A stretch of 45,212 nt of DNA from JAAUTG01 sp964458705 (GCA_964458705.1 CAYWKD010000031.1:1-45212), one strand, 5' to 3'; shown: positions 15,502 through 24,891, counted from the first letter of the stretch. Notes: generated by a model not told the origin, from the letters alone. Made by a program: numbers and translations.

Positions 15502-17155
15502 GAGAAAGAAAATGACAACTGAAATGAAAATACTCCTTCTAACAATTTTGGCACTAATATCTTGCGATAAAATTTTTGGGCAAAAAGTGCTTAGTGAAAA
15601 TCAAATAATACTTCTTGACAGTATCGCTTTGCAGGATGTACCCGAAAATGCACCAGGAATTGCTACTGCGATTATCCAAGATGGAATAGTTATTTATGAA
15701 AAGTATGCAGGATTGGCAGATTTATCTGATAGCACACTCATCAGAAATACTACACGGTTCAATATCGCTTCTAATGGTAAACAATTTACTGCATTAGCTA
15801 TCCTGACCTTAATTGATAACAATGAATTAGAATTATCTGACGATATTAGAAAGTGGTTTCCTAATTTATATCCTAATATCAAAGAGAAAATCACAGTCCA
15901 AAGTTTACTAAATCACACAAGTGGTGTAAGAGATTGTTACGATTTATGGTCATTACAAGGATACACTTGGTGGGAAAAGTCGTTCGATAATAATGATGTA
16001 TTGAGTTTAATAGAGAAACAAACTGACTTGAACTTTAAACTAGATACAGATTATCTATACAGCAACACGAATTACATTTTGTTAGCACTAATTATAGAAA
16101 AAGTCTCAAAGAAAACATTCGTTGAATACACTAATGAAATGTTCAGACAACTAAATATGCCAAACACTTCTTTTGAAAGCGATTACACAAAAATAAGGGG
16201 ACAGATTGCCAGAGCTTATTTCAATTTTGGCACTTGGACTACCTACGATTGGATTTGGAATGTAGTGGGTGATGGCAATATTTTCTCGACCTTAGAAGAC
16301 CAAATCCAATGGGAAAAATTAGTGCAAGGAAAAGGTAAGACAACTTTCAACAGAGCAATCATTTCACAAAGCCAACAAACTATTGAAAAGTCAAAATTTA
16401 AAAATTATGGTTACGGTCTTGAATTTGGTGAGTACAAGAATTTGGGATATAAATTTCACGAAGGAGCAACTGGTGCTTGGAAAGCAACGGTAATTAGGTT
16501 TCCCGAGAGAAATATTTCTATGTTGACTCTAACAAATACAGGCAAATCAATTCCCGCTAGTCAGACAAGGCAAATGGCAGATGTTGTTTTAAACTTGAAG
16601 TCCGCAGAAACGTACCTTGTAACTAAGCCAATACGGATTGGTAAATATGTAAGTGAAAATGAAATTTTAGGAACATACCTAACAGAGAGCGACTTTGCGT
16701 TTACATTTGAAAAGAATAACAATAAATTATTTTTGAAAAGAGTGGGCAGAAATGATGTTGAACTAGAACGTGAAGCAGATAATATATTTCATCAAAAATA
16801 TGACCCAGATTTTAAGCAAGAATTTACGACAAATTCAAAAGGCGAATTTCAAGTGACAGCTTACTATGTAAATCATTCACCTTATTCATTGACAAAAGCA
16901 GAAAAACTTGAAAATGATTTTAACTTCAAATCTTTAGACGGAATTTATCATAACTCTGAAACAAACACCTCAATTGCTTTAAAACACCTTGATGGTGTTA
17001 ATTACGAAGTTGCATTTCGGACGGATTACACAACTAATGGTCTTTTGGTATCCAAAAACAAATTGCTTGTTGATTTTTACAGTATAGAATTTCGAGACGA
17101 AAATTTAATGCTAAACGGAGAAAGGATAAAACAAGTGAGATATAATCGAAATTAA
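15500..17155 (+). CDS. Beta-lactamase-family serine hydrolase
   Basis: A 551-residue protein of the class C beta-lactamase/penicillin-binding fold. The nucleophile motif is SNGK (Ser codon at 15770-15772), the second motif is YSN in LYSNTNYIL, and the third is an HEG triad in FHEGATGAW replacing KTG. An N-terminal hydrophobic segment with LISC followed by FGQ could be either a lipoprotein or an ordinary signal; starts at 15500, 15512 or 15524 all keep it. The C-terminal 170 residues form a beta-rich domain often seen in this group. Such proteins are usually esterases or peptidases, not antibiotic-resistance enzymes. The gene appears more A+T-rich than its neighbours by eye and is framed by repeats, suggesting acquisition. 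Confidence 0.88.
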   Translation: MRKKMTTEMKILLLTILALISCDKIFGQKVLSENQIILLDSIALQDVPENAPGIATAIIQDGIVIYEKYAGLADLSDSTLIRNTTRFNIASNGKQFTALAILTLIDNNELELSDDIRKWFPNLYPNIKEKITVQSLLNHTSGVRDCYDLWSLQGYTWWEKSFDNNDVLSLIEKQTDLNFKLDTDYLYSNTNYILLALIIEKVSKKTFVEYTNEMFRQLNMPNTSFESDYTKIRGQIARAYFNFGTWTTYDWIWNVVGDGNIFSTLEDQIQWEKLVQGKGKTTFNRAIISQSQQTIEKSKFKNYGYGLEFGEYKNLGYKFHEGATGAWKATVIRFPERNISMLTLTNTGKSIPASQTRQMADVVLNLKSAETYLVTKPIRIGKYVSENEILGTYLTESDFAFTFEKNNNKLFLKRVGRNDVELEREADNIFHQKYDPDFKQEFTTNSKGEFQVTAYYVNHSPYSLTKAEKLENDFNFKSLDGIYHNSETNTSIALKHLDGVNYEVAFRTDYTTNGLLVSKNKLLVDFYSIEFRDENLMLNGERIKQVRYNRN

Positions 17156-17165
17156 AAAGTACAGC

Positions 17166-17255
17166 ATACAATATCTGCCATAATCAGACTGGGGTTATGG
17201 TGCTTAAATTAAAACTTAAAGCATCCCCAACCGCTGATACAGCGGATTGTTGTAT
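17166..17255 (+). repeat. Imperfect palindrome resembling a cassette recombination site
   Basis: A 90-bp region right after the serine hydrolase stop has inverted ends ATACAA (17166-17171) and TTGTAT (17250-17255). Inside, GGGG (17191-17194) and TGCTT (17201-17205) pair with AAGCA (17219-17223) and CCCC (17225-17228), and CCGCTG-ATA-CAGCGG forms a perfect hairpin at 17231-17245. The layout recalls integron attC sites, but the standard GTTRRRY core is not present. Confidence 0.5.
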
Positions 17256-17261
17256 CGCCAT
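17251..17261 (+). repeat. Right boundary repeat of cassette-like unit
   Basis: TGTATCGCCAT repeats the sequence at 15491-15501 with one difference. It closes the unit containing the serine hydrolase gene and lies 12 bp before the photolyase start codon. Confidence 0.5.
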
Positions 17262-17272
17262 AAAATTCATTT

Positions 17273-18823
17273 ATGAAGCAGCAATATAAAATCCTTAGGC
17301 TTATACTAGGAGATCAACTGAATATTCAGCACAGTTGGTATAAAGAGACTTCATCGGATACCCTTTACGTAATGATGGAGGTACTTTCGGAGACTAACTA
17401 TGTACGTCATCACGTACAAAAAATTACTGGTTTCTTTTTGGCGATGCGTGCCTTTTCCAATCAATTAAAAGCGGATGGGCACGAAGTATGCTATATGGCA
17501 CTTGACGCTGATGAAAATGAGCAAACCTTTGCTGCAAACATTAAAAAGATAGTTGAGCAGTATCAAATTGAATATTTTGAATATCAATTGCCTGATGAAT
17601 ATCGCTTAGATCAACATTTAAAAGAACTTTGTGAAACATTAACTATTGAAACGAAGGCGGTAGATACCGAGCATTTTATGGTAGATCGTGGCTTTGTAGC
17701 AGATCTATTTGCAAAGAAAAAACGATATTTACTAGAGTCTTTTTATCGCAATGTGAGAAAACAATACCAAATCATGATGGAAGATGATGGCAAGACCCCT
17801 CTCACAGGGCAATGGAACTACGACAAAAATAACCGAAATAAATATCCAGAAAACATTGAAATTCCTGCTGTGCCTTCATTTGAGCAAGATGCAACGTCAA
17901 TTTTACAACTCCTTGAAGCTAAACAAGTTAAAACCATCGGTAATATTGATGCGGCTCATTTTGATTGTCCAATTACGAGAGCGGAGGCATTAGACTTGCT
18001 AAAGCATTTCAACGAGCAGCGACTTCAACATTTTGGTGATTATCAAGATGCTATGAGTGATAGGCATTGGTTGGGCTTTCATTCACGCTTGTCTTTCGTT
18101 CTGAATGTGAAGTTGATCTCACCATTAGAAGTAGTGAATGCCACTATTGAGTATTGGCAGCAGCATCAAGCAGCTATTGACATATCGCAGGTAGAAGGTT
18201 TTGTTCGACAAATCATCGGGTGGAGAGAATATATGCGCGGTATTTATTGGGCTAAGATGCCAGAGTATGCTCAACTCAATCACTTTAATCATCAAGCGGC
18301 ACTACCGAAATTTTACTGGACTGGCGATACCAAAATGAAGTGCCTAAGTCATGCCATTCGGCAGAGTTTGGATTATGCCTATGCTCATCATATTCAACGA
18401 TTAATGCTGACAGGGAATTTTGCGTTGTTGCTGGGTGTTCATCCCGATGAAGTAGATGCTTGGTATTTAGGGATTTATATGGATGCTTTAGAATGGGTTG
18501 AAATCACTAATACGCGCGGAATGAGTCAGTATGCAGATGGAGGCATTGTAGGTACTAAACCTTACGTCTCTAGTGCTAATTATATTGATAAGATGAGCGA
18601 CTATTGTAAAAATTGCTACTACGACAAAAAGAAAAAGTACGGTGAAAAGGCCTGTCCGTTCAACAGCCTCTACTGGGACTTTTATGACCGAAATTCAGAC
18701 AAATTATCTAGAGTACCTCGTATTAATATGATGCTAGGAACTTGGAACAAGATGAATGTAGCGGATAAAACAGCAATCTTAGAGCAAGCAGCCTATTACA
18801 AAAGTCATACAGATGAGTTGTAG
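17273..18823 (+). CDS. Fe-S cluster photolyase/cryptochrome (FeS-BCP type)
   Basis: A 516-residue protein of the bacterial photolyase-related group that carries a 4Fe-4S cluster. It opens with LRLILGDQLNIQHSW, typical of this group. The FAD-binding half contains IIGWREYMRGIYW and the AYAHHIQRLMLTGNFALL block. The four cluster cysteines are at 357 (in KMKCLSHA), 445 and 448 (YCKNCYY) and 461 (EKACPFN), the same spacing pattern as in Agrobacterium PhrB. Relatives repair (6-4) photoproducts with blue light, so light-driven DNA repair is likely. The gene directly follows the cassette-like unit and stands without other repair genes. Confidence 0.92.
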   Translation: MKQQYKILRLILGDQLNIQHSWYKETSSDTLYVMMEVLSETNYVRHHVQKITGFFLAMRAFSNQLKADGHEVCYMALDADENEQTFAANIKKIVEQYQIEYFEYQLPDEYRLDQHLKELCETLTIETKAVDTEHFMVDRGFVADLFAKKKRYLLESFYRNVRKQYQIMMEDDGKTPLTGQWNYDKNNRNKYPENIEIPAVPSFEQDATSILQLLEAKQVKTIGNIDAAHFDCPITRAEALDLLKHFNEQRLQHFGDYQDAMSDRHWLGFHSRLSFVLNVKLISPLEVVNATIEYWQQHQAAIDISQVEGFVRQIIGWREYMRGIYWAKMPEYAQLNHFNHQAALPKFYWTGDTKMKCLSHAIRQSLDYAYAHHIQRLMLTGNFALLLGVHPDEVDAWYLGIYMDALEWVEITNTRGMSQYADGGIVGTKPYVSSANYIDKMSDYCKNCYYDKKKKYGEKACPFNSLYWDFYDRNSDKLSRVPRINMMLGTWNKMNVADKTAILEQAAYYKSHTDEL

Positions 18824-18835
18824 TTATCATACTAA

Positions 18836-18856
18836 TTAGTGTGAAAGTCCAAATCT
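18836..18856 (+). repeat. Dispersed 21-bp repeat, copy 2
   Basis: Matches 7066-7086 at 18 of 21 bases, with 13 identical bases at the end. It begins 12 bp after the photolyase stop. It overlaps a near-perfect palindrome centred on ACTAATTAGT. Confidence 0.5.
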
Positions 18857-18939
18857 GCATAACTATTTATTAATCTTCAAACAGGTGCTTTATAACTCAA
18901 CAATCCTCCTAAAATCATCGAAAAATCCTACAATTTTCT

Positions 18940-18947
18940 TATCTTTG
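18940..18947 (+). promoter_or_regulatory. -7 box upstream of gyrA
   Basis: TATCTTTG fits TAnnTTTG. It lies 170 bp before the gyrA ATG, which would leave a long untranslated leader. The 294-bp gap between the photolyase and gyrA contains no other recognised element apart from the 21-bp repeat. Confidence 0.45.
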
Positions 18948-19117
18948 TAAAGATATAGACTAAGCAACTGAAGTCTCTTGAAAAGAAAATAGTTTCATTT
19001 GTGCTCGACATATAGATTGATGCTTCGATCAACTCATTTTGGAGCTACACTTCTATTGAATATGCGCTTTCAGTTTCAATAAGTCAGTTAAACAAAACCG
19101 TAGGATAAAAGATACAT

Positions 19118-21727
19118 ATGGCAATAAATCAGCGGATCGTACCGATCAATATTGAAGAAGAAATGAAATCCGCCTACATTGATTATTCAATGTCGGTAAT
19201 CGTATCCAGAGCCTTACCTGATGTGCGAGATGGCCTGAAGCCAGTGCATAGAAGAGTGCTATACGGTATGGAAGGTTTAGGATTGAGTTACAATAAATCG
19301 CACAAGAAATCGGCACGTATTGTAGGAGAAGTGCTGGGTAAGTATCACCCGCATGGCGACACCTCAGTTTATGATTCTATGGTGCGTATGGCACAGGACT
19401 GGTCGCTGCGTTATCCTCTAGTAGATGGACAAGGGAACTTTGGCTCAATGGATGGCGATTCGCCTGCAGCAATGCGATATACTGAGGCGAGAATGCGCCA
19501 GATAACGGATGAGATATTGAGCGATATTAGAAAAGATACAGTTGATTTTGCCCTCAATTTCGATGATACGCTGGAAGAACCCACCGTTTTACCTACCAAA
19601 ATACCTAATCTACTAATCAATGGTGCATCGGGTATTGCAGTGGGTATGGCAACAAATATGCTGCCACATAACCTAAGTGAGGTAGTAGATGGCATTACAG
19701 CTACAGTAGATAATCCAGAGGTTACCATTCCTGAGTTGATGCAATACATTAAAGCTCCTGACTTTCCGACGGGTGGCACAATTTATGGCTATGACGGTGT
19801 TAAGCAAGCCTTTGAAACGGGAAGGGGTAAAGTAGTAGTGAGAGGTAAGGCAAGGATTGAAACAAACGGCAATAAAGAAACTATTATCATTAATGAGATA
19901 CCTTATCAAGTCAATAAAGCACATCTAGTAGCCAAAATTGGTGATTTGGTTAATGAAAAAAAGATAGAAGGAATTTCTGCCATCCGAGACGAATCAGACA
20001 GAAGGGGGCTGAGAATTGTAGTAGAAGTAAAACGCGATGCCATGGCGAACGTGGTATTGAGCAAACTCTACAAATTCACTGCACTGCAAACTTCCTATGG
20101 CGTCAACAACGTTGCGTTGGTGGATGGACGACCAATGACACTGAACTTAAAAGATATTATTGAGGAGTTCATTAAGTTTCGTCAAGAAGTTATTATTCGC
20201 CGTACCAAATACGATCTTGCAAAAGCAGTACAGCGCGCGCACATTCTAGTCGGTCTTTTGATTGCATTAGATTATATCGATGCCGTAATTGCGCTGATTC
20301 GCAATTCAAAAACAGTAGAAGAAGCGAGAGAAGGTCTAAAAAAAGGTGCTTTTATTGATGACTTAGACGAGTTTTGGTTGAAGTTTAAAGACTTAATAGA
20401 ACTAGCATCAGTAGAAGGAATTGAAACACACGAAGTAGAGGAAGGTAGTGTGCTTTCCGAAGCTCAAGCAAGAGCTATATTGGATATGCGCTTGCAGAAG
20501 TTGACTGGCTTGGAGCGCGATAAAGTAAGAGCAGAATATGATGAATTGCAAAAGTTGATTGAGCAGTTGAACGCTATTCTGAATGAGGAAGGTCTGCAAA
20601 AAAATATCATCAAAGAAGAGTTACAAGAAGTAAAAGAGAAATTTGGAGATGAGCGCAGAACTGACATTACTTACGCAGATGGAGAAATCAGTATAGAGGA
20701 TTTAATTGCGGACGAGCAAGTTGTTATTACCATTTCTCATTTGGGCTATATCAAACGGACACCAATTACAGAGTACAAAACTCAGAGTCGAGGTGGACGA
20801 GGTGCAAAAGGAAGCAAAACTAGAGACGCTGACTTCATTGAACATTTGTTTACTGCAAGTACGCACAACTATTTACTGCTATTTACAGAACAAGGAAAGT
20901 GCTACTGGTTGAGAGTATTTGAAATTCCAGAGGCCAGCCGAACGGCAAGTGGTCGAGTGATTCAGAATATTCTTGAAATGCCCAAGGATGATAATGTCAA
21001 AGCCTACATCAAAATTCAAGACTTGAATGATGAAACATTCTTACAGCACAATTTTATCATATTTTGTACCAAGAAGGGCTTGGTGAAAAAAACACAAGTA
21101 GATGCCTTTTCAAGGCCTAGAGTTGGAGGAATTATTGCCTTAAATATTAATGAAGACGATCAACTATTGGAAGCTAAACTGACAGATGGCAATAGCGAAA
21201 TCTTTATTGCTAATCGTTCAGGAAACGCTATTCGATTCCATGAAAGCAACGTTCGTTCAATGGGTAGAACGGCTACTGGTGTGAGAGGAATTGCACTGGA
21301 TGCTTCCATAAAAGACGAAGCGGTTGGAATGGTCGTGATTAGTGAAGAGGACAAAGAGCATTACGCCATCTTTGTAGTCTCCGAAAAAGGGAATGGCAAA
21401 CGATCAGATATTGAAGACTATCGAATGACGAATCGGGGTGGTAAAGGAGTGAAAACGATGCAGATCACTGAAAAAACGGGTGAAGTCATTACCATCAAAG
21501 CAGTTTATGAGAAGGACGATTTAATGATAACAAATCGTTCAGGCATTATTATTCGTATTCCCGTTAGTGACGTTCGCATCATGGGTAGAGCAACACAAGG
21601 TGTGAGAGTTATTCGCTTGGATGATGGAGATGAGATTGCAGATATAGCCGTGGTTCGTTACGATCCAGAGTTAGAAAATGATGATTTAATAGAAGATATA
21701 GAAATAGAAGAAAACTGGGAGGAATAG
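19118..21727 (+). CDS. gyrA: DNA gyrase subunit A
   Basis: An 869-residue type II topoisomerase subunit that breaks and rejoins DNA during supercoiling. The active-site Tyr121 lies in AAMRYTEAR. The quinolone-resistance region reads HPHGDTSVYD, with Thr82 and Asp86 at the positions matching E. coli Ser83 and Asp87. The C-terminal beta-pinwheel is complete and includes the gyrase box as QSRGGRGAKG, which separates GyrA from ParC. An acidic tail (about 850-869) closes the protein. gyrB is not in the window. Confidence 0.97.
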   Translation: MAINQRIVPINIEEEMKSAYIDYSMSVIVSRALPDVRDGLKPVHRRVLYGMEGLGLSYNKSHKKSARIVGEVLGKYHPHGDTSVYDSMVRMAQDWSLRYPLVDGQGNFGSMDGDSPAAMRYTEARMRQITDEILSDIRKDTVDFALNFDDTLEEPTVLPTKIPNLLINGASGIAVGMATNMLPHNLSEVVDGITATVDNPEVTIPELMQYIKAPDFPTGGTIYGYDGVKQAFETGRGKVVVRGKARIETNGNKETIIINEIPYQVNKAHLVAKIGDLVNEKKIEGISAIRDESDRRGLRIVVEVKRDAMANVVLSKLYKFTALQTSYGVNNVALVDGRPMTLNLKDIIEEFIKFRQEVIIRRTKYDLAKAVQRAHILVGLLIALDYIDAVIALIRNSKTVEEAREGLKKGAFIDDLDEFWLKFKDLIELASVEGIETHEVEEGSVLSEAQARAILDMRLQKLTGLERDKVRAEYDELQKLIEQLNAILNEEGLQKNIIKEELQEVKEKFGDERRTDITYADGEISIEDLIADEQVVITISHLGYIKRTPITEYKTQSRGGRGAKGSKTRDADFIEHLFTASTHNYLLLFTEQGKCYWLRVFEIPEASRTASGRVIQNILEMPKDDNVKAYIKIQDLNDETFLQHNFIIFCTKKGLVKKTQVDAFSRPRVGGIIALNINEDDQLLEAKLTDGNSEIFIANRSGNAIRFHESNVRSMGRTATGVRGIALDASIKDEAVGMVVISEEDKEHYAIFVVSEKGNGKRSDIEDYRMTNRGGKGVKTMQITEKTGEVITIKAVYEKDDLMITNRSGIIIRIPVSDVRIMGRATQGVRVIRLDDGDEIADIAVVRYDPELENDDLIEDIEIEENWEE

Positions 21728-21918
21728 ATACGAGAAGAAATGATTTTGGAAATTTTCTAGCAAAATTCATCTCGATAAATAATTTTTCATGTTTTAACAG
21801 TTCGTAAATACCAATTTAACACTTTATCTTCGTCTAATAAAGTAAGACAATAAATTAAGGGAAAAAACCTGTCAACATGACGGGTCAATTATTTAGAAAA
21901 GTAAATTTTATATTTGTT

Positions 21919-23220
21919 ATGAAACGATTATCAGTATTATTTTTTTCACTACTAGTTGTATTATCCACTTTTGCACAGGATGGTAAGAAAGCATTTAAAA
22001 CTGCATCAAAAGCTTTATCCAGCTTCAACATGGGAGGCGGCACAGATGAAGAACAATTAAAAGAAGCAATTGCTGCAATTGAGGAAGCTATGCAGAGTAG
22101 TGAGTATCAAAATGACTCAAAAGCTTGGTCAACAAGAGGTGAAATCTACAATGCCGTTGTTACTCAGCACATGACAGCAATGTTCATAAATGAAAATCAC
22201 GAAATTATAGATGTAGAGGCTCCATTTAAGGCTTATGAATCTTATAAGAAAGCCTTAGCATTAGCTGAGAAAAAATGGGAACAACGCAATGCGTTGAAAG
22301 GCTTGTCAGAGTCTGTTACAAACTTGAATAGTGTTGGAGTAACATACTACGACGCCCAAGAATATGGCAAGGCTTACAAAGCGTTCAATTCCATGTTAGA
22401 AATCCATGATTTACTCAAAGAGAATGGAGAAAAAAGTACACTTGATGAACCAGATAATTACAACAATCAGTTGTATATCACAGGTTTAGCAGCATTTTAT
22501 GGAAATGACCTAGAGGCAGCAGAACCTCTTTTCACAGAGCTGAAAGATAATGGGTTTGAGGAAGCAGCAGTATATGATGCTCTGTATAAAATCAATGTAG
22601 ATTCAAATCCAAATGAAGCCGTAAAATATTTAGAACAAGGTCGTGAGAAGTTTCCAGAAGAAACGTCTCTATTGTTTACAGAAATCAATCATTACCTTAA
22701 AGCAGGTAAGATGGATGTGCTGGAGACAAAGCTAAAAGAAGCAATCAAAGTAGAGCCTGAAAATTATGCTTTGTACTACACATTAGCAAGAGTTTATGTA
22801 GATGCTTCGGCAGCTACCGAAGATGAAGTAGCTAAAGAAGACTACTTCAATAAAACATTAGAACAGTATAATGCTGCATTAAAAGTGAAGCCAGATTTCT
22901 ACGAGGCAGTTTATGGAATTGGTGAGTTGTATTACAACAAAGCAGCAATTATTTCTCAAGCTATGCAGGAGTTAGGCAATAGTTCGGCAGAGCTTAAGAA
23001 GTATGATGAAATGAAGCTTCAAATGGAAGCTGAGTTTGATAAAGCTTTACCTTACTTTAAAGAGTCAGAAAAAATGAATCCTAATGACGTGAATACTCTA
23101 GTCGCTTTATCCGAGATTTACGCTAGAAAGAATGATTTTGAAATGGTGAGTGAATTTAAAGTTCGTCTGGAAAAAGCGCAAGCTGGTGAAGAAAATGAAT
23201 CTTACTTTAAGAATAACTAG
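21919..23220 (+). CDS. Exported tetratricopeptide-repeat protein
   Basis: A 433-residue protein read from the ATG at 21919, which gives a clean signal peptide MKRLSVLFFSLLVVLSTFAQ; an in-frame ATG at 21877 adds 14 residues before the signal and is less likely. The mature part is a run of helical TPR-like repeats, including AFKAYESYKKALALAEKKW, ALYYTLARVYVDASA and EQYNAALKVKPDFYEAVYGIG. TPR arrays hold proteins together, so a periplasmic or outer-membrane scaffold role is likely, but no partner is evident. It follows gyrA with a 191-bp gap, which includes a variant -7 box TATCTTCG at 21825, and is followed by a strong terminator. Confidence 0.85.
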   Translation: MKRLSVLFFSLLVVLSTFAQDGKKAFKTASKALSSFNMGGGTDEEQLKEAIAAIEEAMQSSEYQNDSKAWSTRGEIYNAVVTQHMTAMFINENHEIIDVEAPFKAYESYKKALALAEKKWEQRNALKGLSESVTNLNSVGVTYYDAQEYGKAYKAFNSMLEIHDLLKENGEKSTLDEPDNYNNQLYITGLAAFYGNDLEAAEPLFTELKDNGFEEAAVYDALYKINVDSNPNEAVKYLEQGREKFPEETSLLFTEINHYLKAGKMDVLETKLKEAIKVEPENYALYYTLARVYVDASAATEDEVAKEDYFNKTLEQYNAALKVKPDFYEAVYGIGELYYNKAAIISQAMQELGNSSAELKKYDEMKLQMEAEFDKALPYFKESEKMNPNDVNTLVALSEIYARKNDFEMVSEFKVRLEKAQAGEENESYFKNN

Positions 23221-23282
23221 AATGAACTGTGCACGGGATTATACTTCTATTCCTGTCAAGAGTGTAGTTAATTGAATTTTAA

Positions 23283-23316
23283 AAGAGGAAATGTTTGAAA
23301 CAAAACATTTCCTCTT
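23283..23316 (+). terminator. Strong terminator hairpin after the TPR gene
   Basis: AAGAGGAAATGTTT (23283-23296) pairs over all 14 bases with 23303-23316 around a six-base loop. A short pyrimidine-rich stretch follows. It separates the TPR gene from the downstream GGCT-like gene. Confidence 0.75.
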
Positions 23317-23359
23317 CTTATTTCTTCGATTACAAACAATTTTAATCTATATATCAATC

Positions 23360-23782
23360 ATGAATCAGCATTATTCTAGCTATCTATTTATTTATGGTAC
23401 GCTCATGCAAAATATAAGTTCCAATATTGCGAGGTATCTCAAAGCAAACAGCAGGTTGGTAGGGAATGGTCAAATGCAGGGAAAATTATATGATTTAGGA
23501 CAATACCCCGGTGCTGTCTATAGCAGCAAAGCAAAGAGTTGGATTAAAGGTCAAGTAATTGAGTTAGAAGAAACTGCTTCAATGCTTTCCAGACTAGATG
23601 ATTATGAAGGGGAGGAGTACGATCGCAAAGTTGTACCTATTCATTTAAGTAATGAGGTTTATTGTTGTTGGGTTTATTTGTATCGCTTTAATATAGATGG
23701 CTTCATAGAAATTGAGATAGGTGATTATTTAAACTACAGCCAGCATAATCACCAGCACCAAGACTTTATTCGTTCCGTTTAG
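23360..23782 (+). CDS. Gamma-glutamylcyclotransferase-like protein
   Basis: A 140-residue protein read from the ATG at 23360. Longer frames upstream run through the terminator hairpin and are unlikely. The GGCT signature YGTLM is at residues 12-16, the GKLYDLGQYPGAV block follows at 41-53, and the probable catalytic Glu83 lies in DDYEGEEYDR. Relatives form 5-oxoproline from gamma-glutamyl compounds or open gamma-glutamylamine bonds; the exact substrate is unknown. Its TAG stop overlaps the stop of the convergent leuB gene by four bases. Confidence 0.85.
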   Translation: MNQHYSSYLFIYGTLMQNISSNIARYLKANSRLVGNGQMQGKLYDLGQYPGAVYSSKAKSWIKGQVIELEETASMLSRLDDYEGEEYDRKVVPIHLSNEVYCCWVYLYRFNIDGFIEIEIGDYLNYSQHNHQHQDFIRSV

Positions 23783-24891
23783 ATGATGGTGGACATACTT
23801 TGGTCTAGGCTACTATTATTCTGCTTAAATTCTCCATCTGCAATGTAAGATGCAATAATGTCGCCCACTTCTGCAGAACTCAGCTTAGAGCTTAAATTCA
23901 AATCAGGTGTGCCGATTCCTCGCTTCAGTACTTTTGTTACAGCACTTCTGATCGCCTTAGCCTCTTCTCGCATCTCGAAGTAATCCAACATCATAGAAGC
24001 AGAGAGAATATTGGCAATAGGATTGGCGTAAACACGTTCCATTTTTTCGGGATAGGCACTATGTATGGGTTCAAAAACAGCATGTTGATTACCAAAAGAA
24101 CCCGAAGGAATTAGCTGAACAGAACCCGTGATGACACCTGCCGCATCTGAGAGTATATCGCCAAAAAGATTAGAAGTCAAAATAACATCGTACTGACTAG
24201 GCGCTAAAGTCATGTCAGCTACGGCATGATCTATGAATTTTGTTTTTAGAGTTACCAAAGGATAATACTTGGCTACCTCATGCACTACCTCTCGCCAAAG
24301 CCTTGAAGTTTCTAGTACATTAGCTTTGTCAACGAGTGTAACTATTTTCTTTCTGTTGAGAGCTGCCTCGAATGCTCGCTTTGCAATTCTTACAATTTCT
24401 TCTTTAGTATAAAAGCATTGATCGAAAGCGGCGGTGAATTTGGAGGTTCTTCCCTTTTCGCCATAATACAAGCCACTTGAGAGTTCTCTGAAGATAACAA
24501 TATCGACTTTTTTAATAATTTCTTCCTTCAATGGCGAAATGTGCAATAATCGTGGAAAAGTTCTAACAGGACGAATGTTACAGTAGAGCCCAAGTGCTTT
24601 TCTGAGTCTTAATAAGCCTTCATCAGGGGTGTTTCTATTCGTCCAATCATTATCATATTTTGGATGTCCTACCGCTCCAATAATAGTAGCATCTGAATTT
24701 TGGCAAGTTTCAAGCGTGAAATCGGGCAAGGCATCGCCAAATTGCTTGATCGCACTTGCTCCTATTGAAGTGTAGCAGTAATCAAATTGATGATCGTAAG
24801 TGTCGGCTATGGCATCTAACACTTTTTTAGTCTGATGGATGATCGTAGGTCCGATACCATCACCTGGGAGCATTGCTATTTTTTTCCTCAT
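23779..24891 (-). CDS. leuB: 3-isopropylmalate dehydrogenase-like decarboxylating dehydrogenase
   Basis: A 370-residue member of the isopropylmalate/isocitrate dehydrogenase family. It opens with MLPGDGIGP, has the substrate-arginine segment LRLRKALGLYCNIRPV, the RELSSGLYYGEKGR loop, the KANVLETSRLWR segment and the metal-binding NLFGDILSD. LeuB carries out the third step of leucine synthesis. One point is unusual: the nucleotide-binding loop reads EPIHSAYPEKMERVYANP in place of the usual EPIHGSAP-type sequence. No leuA, leuC or leuD is nearby. Because the gene is isolated and the loop differs, a related hydroxy-acid dehydrogenase remains possible. Confidence 0.82.
   Translation of the reverse strand: MRKKIAMLPGDGIGPTIIHQTKKVLDAIADTYDHQFDYCYTSIGASAIKQFGDALPDFTLETCQNSDATIIGAVGHPKYDNDWTNRNTPDEGLLRLRKALGLYCNIRPVRTFPRLLHISPLKEEIIKKVDIVIFRELSSGLYYGEKGRTSKFTAAFDQCFYTKEEIVRIAKRAFEAALNRKKIVTLVDKANVLETSRLWREVVHEVAKYYPLVTLKTKFIDHAVADMTLAPSQYDVILTSNLFGDILSDAAGVITGSVQLIPSGSFGNQHAVFEPIHSAYPEKMERVYANPIANILSASMMLDYFEMREEAKAIRSAVTKVLKRGIGTPDLNLSSKLSSAEVGDIIASYIADGEFKQNNSSLDQSMSTII

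Noticed and set aside
17166..17261. A true integron attC site
   Set aside because: The GTTRRRY/RYYYAAC core sequences are not present and no integrase gene is in the window, so only 'cassette-like' is claimed.
19356..19390. Quinolone-resistance mutation in GyrA
   Set aside because: Thr82 at the Ser83-equivalent position is a hydroxyl residue that can be wild type in other lineages, and Asp86 is kept; resistance cannot be inferred.
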